A stretch of DNA of 5,990 bases from Gemmatimonadota bacterium (lineage in GTDB: Bacteria; Gemmatimonadota; Gemmatimonadetes; Gemmatimonadales; GWC2-71-9). The notes beneath the pieces were generated by a model, which was not told where the DNA came from, did no database searches, and saw nothing but the letters and a program-made list of their open reading frames with translations. The translations under genes and the position numbers were made by a program. The stretch is taken from assembly GCA_003220985.1 (NCBI GenBank), contig QHTY01000173.1, positions 1 through 5,990 on the forward strand, read 5' to 3'. Below, piece by piece: positions 1-5,950 of the stretch (position 1 is the stretch's first letter; each line of letters begins with the position of its first letter).

Positions 1-1
1 C

Positions 2-391
2 AACACGAAGCGGCGTCAGGAGATCATCGACATCACCGACGAAGTGGCGCAACAGGTCGAGGCGAGCGAGGTGCGGGAAGGCCTGGTCCTGGTGAGCGCC
101 ATGCACATCTCCGCATCCGTGTTCGTCAACGATCATGAATCGGGACTGTGGGAGGACATTCTGACATGGCTCGAGGGCACGATCGCGCCGTGGGACCCGC
201 AGCGATATCGCCACAATGAAACGGGAGAAGACAATGCGGCGGCGCATTTGCGGAGTCTGACCATCGGTCATGAAGTCATTGTCCCGATCACGGCGGGAAA
301 GCTCGACTTTGGGCCGTGGCAGCGCGTGTTTTATGGCGAATGGGACGGGCAGAGAAAGAAACGCGTGATCATCAAAGTTCTGGGGGAATGA
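2..391 (+). CDS. yjbQ: YjbQ/UPF0047 family protein (secondary thiamine-phosphate synthase type), 5' end missing
   Basis: The reading frame is open from base 2 and already reads as family sequence (…EIIDITDEV…), so the true start lies left of the window; the GTG at 44 is internal. About 129 residues are visible and the family is usually 130-140, so only the first few residues are missing. Family landmarks seen: the 'MHISASVFVNDHE' block, matching the usual H-T-T-A-x-V-x-x-N-E block, with its His at 104-106; the 'HNETGEDNAAAHL' block; and the closing 'GPWQRVFYGEWDG' then 'KKRVIIKVLGE'. Members form small trimeric beta-rich proteins. E. coli YjbQ has weak thiamine-phosphate synthase activity in vitro, but the physiological role is unsettled. 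Two usual HTTA residues are replaced (H-I-S-A), which is a mild departure. The family call is firm; the enzymatic role is inherited from the family. Confidence 0.9.
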   Translation, partial: NTKRRQEIIDITDEVAQQVEASEVREGLVLVSAMHISASVFVNDHESGLWEDILTWLEGTIAPWDPQRYRHNETGEDNAAAHLRSLTIGHEVIVPITAGKLDFGPWQRVFYGEWDGQRKKRVIIKVLGE

Positions 392-395
392 CCGT

Positions 396-809
396 ATGAG
401 GGCGCTACTGGCTATCGCATTGCTTGCCGTCACGCTGCAGGACGCGGACACCCGCACACTGCTAAAACTGGAGGATGACTGGGCGAGCGCGCTCGTGAAG
501 CGCGACCGCGTCGTGTTCGAGCGGTTGCTGGCGGACGGGTTCGTCTACACGGAGAACGATCAGACGATGGACCGGACGACCGTGCTCAATGCCATCGTCG
601 TGGGATCGGATACCGTGTTGGCGGCACACAACGACTCGATGGTCGTCCATCGCTTCGGTCCCGTCACCGCTGTGGTCACCGGATGGCTGGTCGTCGGCGG
701 CCGGGGACCGGGCGGTGAGTTTCGGCGCCGCTACCGGTTCACCGACACCTGGGTCAAACGGGGCGGCCTTTGGCAAATTGTGGCCGCGCAGGATTACATA
801 GCGTCCTAG
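396..809 (+). CDS. Secreted NTF2-like (DUF4440/SnoaL-type) protein
   Basis: 137 residues. ATG at 396 lies 4 bases after the preceding stop and is preceded by a GGGGGA run (382-387), so the two genes are probably co-transcribed. Residues 1-15 (M-R-A-L-L-A-I-A-L-L-A…) look like a short Sec signal peptide, although no clear cleavage box is visible and it could be an anchor. The rest follows the DUF4440 pattern of the NTF2-like fold: an N-terminal helix 'LEDDWASALVKRD' (25-37), 'LLADGFVYTENDQTMDR' (44-60), 'FGPVTAVVTGWLVV' and a final strand pair 'YRFTDTWVKRGGLWQIVAAQDY'. This cone-shaped fold holds small ligands or acts as an isomerase or hydrolase, but most DUF4440 members have no known reaction. 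No catalytic residues can be assigned from sequence alone. Fold confidence is high and function is unknown. Confidence 0.85.
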   Translation: MRALLAIALLAVTLQDADTRTLLKLEDDWASALVKRDRVVFERLLADGFVYTENDQTMDRTTVLNAIVVGSDTVLAAHNDSMVVHRFGPVTAVVTGWLVVGGRGPGGEFRRRYRFTDTWVKRGGLWQIVAAQDYIAS

Positions 810-836
810 CCACGAGTACCCAACAGGATTATTGAC

Positions 837-846
837 GAGGAGAAGG
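837..846 (+). promoter_or_regulatory. Strong Shine-Dalgarno of the VOC gene
   Basis: GAGGAGAAGG sits 5 bases ahead of the ATG at 852. It is the clearest ribosome binding site in the window and fixes the start of the VOC gene. The other genes here mostly rely on weak sites or on coupling to the upstream stop. This suggests the VOC protein is translated independently and well. Confidence 0.75.
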
Positions 847-851
847 TAGCC

Positions 852-1271
852 ATGGCGAAAAAAGGGCGCCGTGCACCGAAGCGGTCGGCGCAGAAGCATG
901 TCCCCACACGTGGCCTGTATGGCTGGATCACCCACACGGAGCTCGCGAGCTCCGATCCTGCCGCGACGAAGGCGTGGTGCGAGGCCGCCCTGGGCTGGAA
1001 ATTCAAGCCGAGTTTTCCCATGCCCGGCGGCGGCGAGTACCATCTGTTTACGTATTCCGACAAGGGCGGTGGCGGCATTCGACGCAACGAGCTGCCGGAG
1101 GTACCGGGTAGCATCCCCTACATCCACGTCGCGGACGCGCGCAAGGCATTCCAGAAGGCCCTCAGCGCCGGTGCCGAGGAGATGTATCCGCCCGAGCGTG
1201 TCATGGAGGGCGTCACCATCGCCGTCGTCCGCGCGCCCGGCGGCGTCCCGATCGGCTTTTCAGGACCGTAG
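852..1271 (+). CDS. VOC family protein (glyoxalase/bleomycin-resistance fold)
   Basis: 139 residues. The start is fixed by the strong Shine-Dalgarno just upstream. A lysine/arginine-rich leader (residues 2-16, about half basic) precedes a VOC domain. The first beta-alpha-beta unit is 'GWITHTELASSDPAATKAWCEAALGWKF' (24-51), the usual opening of 'enzyme related to lactoylglutathione lyase' proteins. The second half opens with 'IPYIHVADARKAFQKALSAGAE' (88-109) and ends with 'RAPGGVPIGF' (127-136), the variant of the D-P-x-G-N-x-x-G ending. H28, E30 and H92 lie where VOC metal ligands usually fall, but the last-strand Glu ligand of true glyoxalase I is not evident, so glyoxalase I activity should not be assumed. 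Such proteins include dioxygenases, epimerases, antibiotic-binding proteins and many of unknown function. The basic leader has no obvious role; it may bind nucleic acid or simply be disordered. Confidence 0.88.
   Translation: MAKKGRRAPKRSAQKHVPTRGLYGWITHTELASSDPAATKAWCEAALGWKFKPSFPMPGGGEYHLFTYSDKGGGGIRRNELPEVPGSIPYIHVADARKAFQKALSAGAEEMYPPERVMEGVTIAVVRAPGGVPIGFSGP
937..954. repeat. 18-bp perfect palindrome inside the VOC gene
   Basis: CGGAGCTCGCGAGCTCCG reads identically on both strands, with its centre between 945 and 946. It lies in coding sequence for T-E-L-A-S-S near the VOC N-terminus. The flanking bases (A on each side) do not extend it. It may be chance in a high-GC sequence, or a dyad for a DNA-binding protein or an RNA hairpin. 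Confidence 0.5.
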
Positions 1272-1291
1272 TCCGCTGTAGTTTCCTTGCC

Positions 1292-1891
1292 GTGATTACT
1301 CCTCAGCCCGTTGTACTCGAGAGTCAGGGGGGGGGCATTCGGCTCGAGCCGTTGCGCGAGGAGCACGCGGATGCGCTCGCCGCGGCCGCGAGTGACGGCC
1401 GCCTGTGGGAACTCTGGTTCGTCGCCGTGCCGCCGCCCGACGGTATGCGGACCTACGTCGCCGATGCGCTGAAAGACCAGCGCGACGGGCACATGCTGCC
1501 CTGGATTGTGCGCGACGTCGAGAGTGGCGCGATCATCGGCTCGACGCGCTATCACGACATCGCCCCGGCGATCGAGCGCGTCGAAATTGGCCACACCTGG
1601 TACGGACGCAGTCGCCAGCGCACACACGTCAACACCACCTGCAAGCTGCTGTTGCTGGGCCACGCCTTCGAAACGCTCGGCTGCAAGGTCGTCGGCTTGC
1701 GGACCGACAACTTCAATTTTCGCTCCCAGCGCGCGATCGAAGCGCTCGGCGCCAAGAAGGACGGCGTGATTCGCCATTACGGCATCCGGCGCGACGGCAG
1801 CGCGCGCGACGTCGTGATGTACAGCATTCTCGCGGCGGAATGGCCGGACGTGCGGCGGCATCTCGAGCTACGATTGCAGCGCCACGGCTGA
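1292..1891 (+). CDS. GNAT family N-acetyltransferase (RimJ/RimL-like)
   Basis: 199 residues. GTG at 1292 is the only reasonable start: the VOC gene ends 20 bases earlier and homologous sequence (…P-x-V-x-L-E… then 'IRLEPLREEH') begins almost at once. No good Shine-Dalgarno is visible. The protein follows the Acetyltransf_3 pattern: N-terminal 'IRLEPLREEHADALAAAA' (16-33), 'LPWIVRDVESGAIIGSTRY', the beta4 strand 'VEIGHTWYG' (97-105), the acetyl-CoA pyrophosphate-binding turn 'RSRQRTHVN' (106-114), helix 'KLLLLGHAFETLGC', then 'LRTDNFNFRSQRAIEALGAKKDGVIR' (from 136). The family transfers acetyl groups to protein N-termini, amino acids or small amines; the substrate here cannot be told. A G9 run at 1327-1335 encodes Q-G-G-G near the N-terminus, and the frame is family-like on both sides of it, so the gene is in frame as sequenced. 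Confidence 0.88.
   Translation: MITPQPVVLESQGGGIRLEPLREEHADALAAAASDGRLWELWFVAVPPPDGMRTYVADALKDQRDGHMLPWIVRDVESGAIIGSTRYHDIAPAIERVEIGHTWYGRSRQRTHVNTTCKLLLLGHAFETLGCKVVGLRTDNFNFRSQRAIEALGAKKDGVIRHYGIRRDGSARDVVMYSILAAEWPDVRRHLELRLQRHG
1327..1335 (+). repeat. Homopolymeric G9 tract near the GNAT start
   Basis: Nine consecutive G bases lie 35 bases after the GTG start of the acetyltransferase gene. A change of one base would put the rest of the gene out of frame. Runs of this length are classic slippage sites in phase-variable genes and are also common sites of sequencing or assembly error. Confidence 0.7.
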
Positions 1892-1913
1892 CCTCCTTCA
1901 CCAGGACCGACTC

Positions 1914-2126
1914 GTGAACGATGATCGTACCATCCGGCTGCTGGAAGAAATCCGCGACCTGCAACGCCAGCACCTCGAGAACTACAAGGAAGGACTGCGG
2001 AATCAACGCGAGTCGATCGAACTCAGTCGAGAATTCTCCGAGCAGGCGGCACGACGGTTGAGGGTGACGATGATCATTCTCGTCGTCCTCGTCGCGGTGT
2101 TCGTATTTATCCGATTCTGGCGCTAG
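1914..2126 (+). CDS. Small coiled-coil protein with one C-terminal transmembrane helix
   Basis: 70 residues. GTG at 1914 has AGGA at 1903-1906, seven bases upstream. Residues 5-50 form a charged, heptad-like helix ('IRLLEEIRDLQRQHLENY…'), rich in Glu, Arg and Gln and likely a coiled coil. Residues 51-66 are a hydrophobic helix (V-T-M-I-I-L-V-V-L-V-A-V-F-V-F-I) preceded by R47, R48 and R50, which by the positive-inside rule places the coiled coil in the cytoplasm and the short C-terminus outside. No named family is recognised; short proteins of this layout are common in soil bacteria with no known role. It ends with TAG only one codon before the permease start and in the same frame, so a role as small partner or regulator of the permease is plausible but unproven. 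Confidence 0.72.
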   Translation: MNDDRTIRLLEEIRDLQRQHLENYKEGLRNQRESIELSREFSEQAARRLRVTMIILVVLVAVFVFIRFWR

Positions 2127-2129
2127 GGC

Positions 2130-3491
2130 GTGACGCAACCGTCGTTGGTTCGCCGCTTCGGCTTGCTGCACGCCACGGCGCTCAACATGACGAACATGAT
2201 CGGGATCGGTCCGTTCATCACGATCCCGCTCCTCATGTCGGCGCTCGGCGGCCCACAGGCGATGCTCGGCTGGGTCGTCGCGTTGATCACCGTCTTGTGC
2301 GACAGCACCGTCTGGAGCGAGCTCGGCGCGGCGCTGCCGGCCTCGGGCGGCTCGTTCGGCTACCTGCGCCAGGGCTACGGGGCGGAGAAGGTCGGCCGCC
2401 TGATGGGCTTTCTCTTCGTATGGCAGTTCGTGCTCAGTGGGCCGCTCGAGATCGCGACCGGATACATCGGATTCTCGCACTATCTGGGATACATCTGGAA
2501 AGGGATCACGCCCGGGCAGACGATGCTGGTGATTACGATCATCGGCCTCGTCAACCTCGCGCTGCTTTACCGCCGGATCAAATCGATCGCGGCGATCACG
2601 GTCGCGCTCTGGATCGGCACGATCGTGACCGTCGTCGCCGTGATCGTGACGGGGGCGATGCACTTCGACGCCAAGGTCGCCTTCGATTTCCCGCCCGGCG
2701 CCTTCACCTTCTCGCTCGGCTTCCTGCTCGGCCTTGGCACGGCGTCCCGCGTGGGTGCGTACGATTACCTCGGCTACTACGACGTCTGCTACATCGGCGA
2801 CGAAGTGGAGAATCCGGGCCGCGTGATCCCGCGGTCGATTCTCATCAGCACGATCGCGGTGGCGCTGATCTACATCGCGATCAACTTCTCGATCATCGGC
2901 GTCGTCCCGTGGCGCGAGTTCGTCCCCGTCGAGTCGCACCCGCAGGCGGACTTCGTCGTCTCGATTTTCATGGAGCGGATCTACGGCTCCGGCGTCGCCA
3001 CGATCCTCACGGCGATGATCCTGTGGACGGCGTTCGGATCGGTCTTCGCGCTGCTCCTGGGTTACTCGCGCGTGCCCTACGCGGCGGCGCGGGACGGCTA
3101 TTTCTTCAAGGTGTTTGCGCGGCTGCATCCGACGCAGGGCTTCCCGTACGTGTCGCTGGTGGTGCTCGGCGTGCTCTCGATCGTCGCGGGGTTCGTATCG
3201 CTCGGCATGGTGATCGACGCCCTGCTCACGACGCGAATTCTCGTCCAGTTCATCGGGCAGATCGGCGCGGTGACGCTGCTGCGGCGGCGGGCGCCCGACC
3301 TGCCGCGGCCCTATCGCATGTGGCTCTATCCGCTCCCTAGTCTGGTTGCGCTCCTCGGATGGATCTTCATCTTTGCGACCACCCCCAAGCTGGTAATCGC
3401 GTTCGGGCTCGGCGCGTTGCTGCTCGGGGTGTTGTGCTTTGCCCTCTGGTCGTGGAAGTCTCGCACTTGGCCGTTCGCGGAGGTGACATGA
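2130..3491 (+). CDS. APC superfamily (amino acid-polyamine-organocation) permease
   Basis: 453 residues with about 12 hydrophobic segments, the usual APC length and topology; an inner-membrane secondary transporter. TM1 carries the broken-helix motif 'MIGIGPF' (23-29), matching the G-x-G-[I/P]-F substrate-site signature. 'ALPASGGSFGYLRQGYG' (from about 69) is the conserved TM2-TM3 loop block, and 'GDEVENPGRVIPRSI' (223-237) is the characteristic E-E-x-x-N-P-x-x-x-I-P-x-x-I loop. The TM8-TM9 region has 'YSRVPYAAARDGYFF', also typical of bacterial and LAT-like members. Known relatives carry amino acids, polyamines or organic cations; the substrate here is not readable. GTG at 2130 is chosen because it lies 3 bases after the upstream stop and leaves a complete TM1. 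Its Shine-Dalgarno is poor, suggesting translation by re-initiation. The stop overlaps the next start (ATGA), placing it in an operon with secreted hydrolases, an unusual partner for an APC carrier. Confidence 0.92.
   Translation: MTQPSLVRRFGLLHATALNMTNMIGIGPFITIPLLMSALGGPQAMLGWVVALITVLCDSTVWSELGAALPASGGSFGYLRQGYGAEKVGRLMGFLFVWQFVLSGPLEIATGYIGFSHYLGYIWKGITPGQTMLVITIIGLVNLALLYRRIKSIAAITVALWIGTIVTVVAVIVTGAMHFDAKVAFDFPPGAFTFSLGFLLGLGTASRVGAYDYLGYYDVCYIGDEVENPGRVIPRSILISTIAVALIYIAINFSIIGVVPWREFVPVESHPQADFVVSIFMERIYGSGVATILTAMILWTAFGSVFALLLGYSRVPYAAARDGYFFKVFARLHPTQGFPYVSLVVLGVLSIVAGFVSLGMVIDALLTTRILVQFIGQIGAVTLLRRRAPDLPRPYRMWLYPLPSLVALLGWIFIFATTPKLVIAFGLGALLLGVLCFALWSWKSRTWPFAEVT
3479..3484 (+). 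promoter_or_regulatory. Shine-Dalgarno that fixes the SGNH hydrolase start
   Basis: GGAGGT lies at the 3' end of the permease gene, three to four bases before the ATG at 3488. Together with the twin-arginine leader that begins there, it rules out the longer reading that would start at 3359 inside the permease. Confidence 0.75.
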
Positions 3492-4228
3492 CGAACGATA
3501 TCAGCCGCCGCGATTTCCTCGCGGCGACGGCGACGATGGCGGCAGCGTCGCAGCTCCCCATCGGCGCGGTCACGGATCCGCCGCAGGCCGCCGCGGCGAA
3601 AGGCTCCGTGGTGGTGTTTCAGGGCGATTCGATTACCGACGCGGGCCGCAAGCGTGAATCCGCCGACGCAAACGCCGCGGGCGCGCTCGGCAACGGCTAC
3701 CCACTGCTCGTCGCTGCGGCGGTGCTCGCCGAGCGCGCGACGAGCGGGCTGCAGTTCTACAATCGCGGCATCAGCGGCAACAAGGTCCCCGATCTGCAGC
3801 AACGCTGGGCGAGCGACACGCTCGATCTGAAGCCCGACGTGCTGAGCATCCTGATCGGCGTGAACGACTTCTGGCACACGCTCACGCACGGCTACACCGG
3901 AACGGTGCAGGATTACGAGCAGCAATACACGGCGTTGCTCGACGACACGCGCCGCGCGCTGCCGCAGGTGCGTCTTATCGTGCTCGAGCCGTTCGTGCTA
4001 CGCACGGGGGCCGTGGACGCGCGCTGGTTTCCCGAGTTCGATCAGCGGCGTGCGGCGGCGGCGCGGGTCGCGTCCCACGCGCGAGCCGGCTTCGTCCCCC
4101 TGCAGTCGATCTTCGACCAGAAAACGCGTCTGGCGCCGCCCCCATACTGGGCCGCCGACGGCGTGCACCCGACGCCGGCCGGCCACGCGGTCATCGCCGA
4201 GGCCTGGCGTCGTGCCGCCCGTCTCTAG
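3488..4228 (+). CDS. Tat-exported SGNH/GDSL-family hydrolase (esterase)
   Basis: 246 residues from the ATG at 3488, which overlaps the permease stop as ATGA. The leader 'MTNDISRRDFLAATATMAAA' has the twin-arginine motif S-R-R-D-F-L (6-11), so export of the folded enzyme by Tat is likely. All SGNH blocks are present: block I 'GDSITDAG' with nucleophile S48; block II 'GISGN' with oxyanion G97; block III 'GVNDFWH' with N126; and block V 'DGVHPTPAGH' with D224 and H227. Family members cleave acetyl and other esters, including those on plant polysaccharides (rhamnogalacturonan and xylan acetylesterases) and lipids. Its place directly before two GH16 glucanases favours a carbohydrate-ester role, though this is inference from context. 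Length is normal for a single-domain member. A periplasmic location is expected. Confidence 0.92.
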   Translation: MTNDISRRDFLAATATMAAASQLPIGAVTDPPQAAAAKGSVVVFQGDSITDAGRKRESADANAAGALGNGYPLLVAAAVLAERATSGLQFYNRGISGNKVPDLQQRWASDTLDLKPDVLSILIGVNDFWHTLTHGYTGTVQDYEQQYTALLDDTRRALPQVRLIVLEPFVLRTGAVDARWFPEFDQRRAAAARVASHARAGFVPLQSIFDQKTRLAPPPYWAADGVHPTPAGHAVIAEAWRRAARL

Positions 4229-5087
4229 AGGGTCCGTGCTGGTATCATGCGCGCTGCTCGCATGCAGCTCCGGCACCAGTGCCCCACCTCCACCCCCGCC
4301 GCCTCCCCCTCCTCCTCCACCACCCTCGTGGAGCCTCGTGTGGAGTGACGAGTTCACCGGGCCGTCGGGCGCGCGGGTCGACTCGACCCATTGGCGATAC
4401 GATCTGGGCGACGGCTGTCCGAACATTTGCGGCTGGGGCAACAATGAGAAGGAGTTCTATACCTCTGACACGGCGAACATACAGCTGAACGGACAGGGCC
4501 AGCTCCAGATCGTCGCCCGGGTCGCGCCGGCCGGGCTTTCCTGCTACTACGGACCGTGTCGCTATACGTCCGCGAAAATCACGACACGCGACAAGACCCC
4601 AGTCTCGCCCGGCAGGGTCGAAGCGCGCATCAAGCTCGCGGCGGGGCAGGGGCTCTGGCCCGCATTCTGGCTGCTCGGGAATAACATCGGCACCGTCGGT
4701 TGGCCGGCCTGCGGTGAAATGGACATCATGGAGAACCGCGGCAGCCAACCGTCAATCACCAGCTTTGCCGTTCACGGCCCCGGCTACTCGGGCAATACGC
4801 CCTTCGCCTATTCATACGGGCCGATAGCGAGCGATTCCTTCCATGTCTACGCGGTCGAGTGGGACGACCAGTCGATCAGGTTCTTCGTCGATGGCAGCCA
4901 GTACTACGTCGTCTCGCGCGCCGACGTGGCGCGGTACGGCAATTGGGTCTTCAATCAGATGTTCTTCGTGATCTTGAATTTCGCGGTCGGCGGCAACTTC
5001 GACGGCGATCCGCAGACCGACGCAATCTTTCCGGCGACGATACTCGTGGACTACGTCCGCGTGTATCAACCGGCGAGCACGCCATGA
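4212..5087 (+). CDS. GH16 endo-glucanase lipoprotein, first copy (laminarinase-like)
   Basis: 291 residues from a GTG at 4212 that overlaps the SGNH stop by 17 bases. GAGG at 4199-4202 is 9 bases upstream, and this start gives a full lipoprotein signal: R6, hydrophobic 'VLVSCALLA', lipobox L-L-A-C with the lipidated Cys at 18. A GTG at 4236 would lose the positive charge. After Cys18 come S-S-G-T-S-A and 14 prolines (25-38), a rigid spacer. The GH16 domain runs from 'SWSLVWSDEFTG' (about 39) to 'VDYVRVYQ'. Catalytic E169-x-D171-x-x-E174 sits in 'GEMDIMENRG', with E169 as expected nucleophile and E174 as acid/base. 'HGPGYSG', 'AVEWD', 'IRFFVDG' and 'ILNFAVGGNFDGDP' are typical of beta-1,3- or 1,3(4)-glucanases. 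Ser at +2 suggests outer-membrane sorting. Exact glucan specificity is not readable. Confidence 0.92.
   Translation: MPPVSRGSVLVSCALLACSSGTSAPPPPPPPPPPPPPPSWSLVWSDEFTGPSGARVDSTHWRYDLGDGCPNICGWGNNEKEFYTSDTANIQLNGQGQLQIVARVAPAGLSCYYGPCRYTSAKITTRDKTPVSPGRVEARIKLAAGQGLWPAFWLLGNNIGTVGWPACGEMDIMENRGSQPSITSFAVHGPGYSGNTPFAYSYGPIASDSFHVYAVEWDDQSIRFFVDGSQYYVVSRADVARYGNWVFNQMFFVILNFAVGGNFDGDPQTDAIFPATILVDYVRVYQPASTP
4282..4325 (-). other. Potential G-quadruplex opposite the polyproline tract
   Basis: The C-rich codons for 14 prolines (4284-4325) give, on the minus strand, four runs of three or more G: at 4323-4325, 4304-4308, 4292-4296 and 4282-4285, with additional GG pairs between them. The first loop is long (about 14 bases) and the others are about 6-7, so folding is possible but not certain. 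All four proline codons are used, so the tract did not arise simply by recent trinucleotide slippage. Confidence 0.5.
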
Positions 5088-5950
5088 GGGTAGGAGGCAG
5101 AAATCTCCCCGCGGTGCTCGGACTGCTTGCGCCCCTCGCTGGCTGTTACCACCCCAGGACGCTGAAGCCACAACGCGCATTGGACCGCGCCGAACCAGCG
5201 GCCGCCGCATCCAGTCGACCGCTCCCCGACTGGGTCGAGGTCTGGAGCGACGAATTCACGGGCGCTCGCGGTTCCGGCATCGACACGACCAAATGGCGTT
5301 ACGACACCTCCGATGGCTGCGCGCAGAACAACTGCGGCTGGGGCAACAATGAGAAAGAGTACTATCGCGCGTCCCGCGATAACATCGCGCTCAACGGGCG
5401 AGGTCAGGTCCAAATCGTGGCGCGCGCCGCGCCCGCGGGCCTGAGTTGCTATTACGGTCCCTGCCGCTACACGTTGTGGGTGTCACCGGGCCGAGTCGAA
5501 GCGCGCCTCAAGCTCGCGCCGGGTCAGGGACTCTGGCCCGCGATTTGGTTGCTGGGCAAGAACATCGAAAGCGTCGGCTGGCCCGCGGGTGGTGAGCTCG
5601 ACATCATGGAAAACCACGGCAGCGACGTTACCACGACGAGCTCGGCCGTGCACGGCCCGGGGTATTCGGGTAACACGCCGTTCGCTCATGCGTTGGCTCG
5701 CGGGACGCTCGATCGCGGTTTCCACCGGTACGCCATCGAGTGGGACTCGCTGCGCATCCGGTTCTTTGTCGATGACACCGTGCACTACGTCGTGTCCAAG
5801 ACGGACGTGCAACACTACGGCAACTGGGTTTTCGATCAGCCGTTCTACCTGATTCTGAATCTTGCCGTCGGGGGGCATTTCGACGGGGACCCGCAGTCTG
5901 ACGCGATCTTTCCGGCCACTATGCTCATCGATTACGTCCGCGTCTATCTG
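4327..5950 (+). repeat. Tandem duplication of the GH16 catalytic domain
   Basis: The catalytic regions at about 4327-5069 and 5229-5950 encode proteins about 70% identical by hand alignment over some 230 residues, with one exact 23-base match at 4428-4450 and 5333-5355. Leader and linker sequences are unrelated. Direct-repeat orientation and adjacency indicate an old gene duplication followed by divergence rather than a recent copy or assembly artefact. Confidence 0.85.

Noticed and set aside
770..800. Promoter-like TTGGCA and TACATA boxes before the VOC gene
   Set aside because: The spacer is 19 bases, the -10 box matches poorly and the boxes lie in coding sequence, so support is too weak to list.
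833..838. TTGACG resembling a -35 box
   Set aside because: It overlaps the Shine-Dalgarno of the VOC gene and leaves no room for a -10 before the start codon.
462..1127. 221-codon minus-strand frame over the NTF2-like and VOC genes
   Set aside because: It overlaps two recognised genes and has no family-like sequence; it is explained by high GC.
1713..3128. 471-codon open frame on the minus strand opposite the permease and its neighbours
   Set aside because: Its product is an Arg/Asp/Glu-rich low-complexity sequence, the usual mirror of a high-GC membrane-protein gene. It crosses three well-supported + strand genes and has no recognisable domain.
2297..3340. 347-codon + strand frame within the permease
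   Set aside because: It is the +1 shadow of the permease with an Arg/Ala/Asp-rich composition, and the permease frame carries all conserved APC motifs.
3359..3487. Longer N-terminus for the SGNH hydrolase
   Set aside because: The extra 43 residues lie inside the permease gene and would bury the twin-arginine leader; the ATG at 3488 has its own Shine-Dalgarno.
4050..4211. Longer N-terminus for the first glucanase
   Set aside because: The added 54 residues are an out-of-frame reading of the SGNH gene, which contains its catalytic D and H there, and they would place a charged stretch before the lipoprotein signal.
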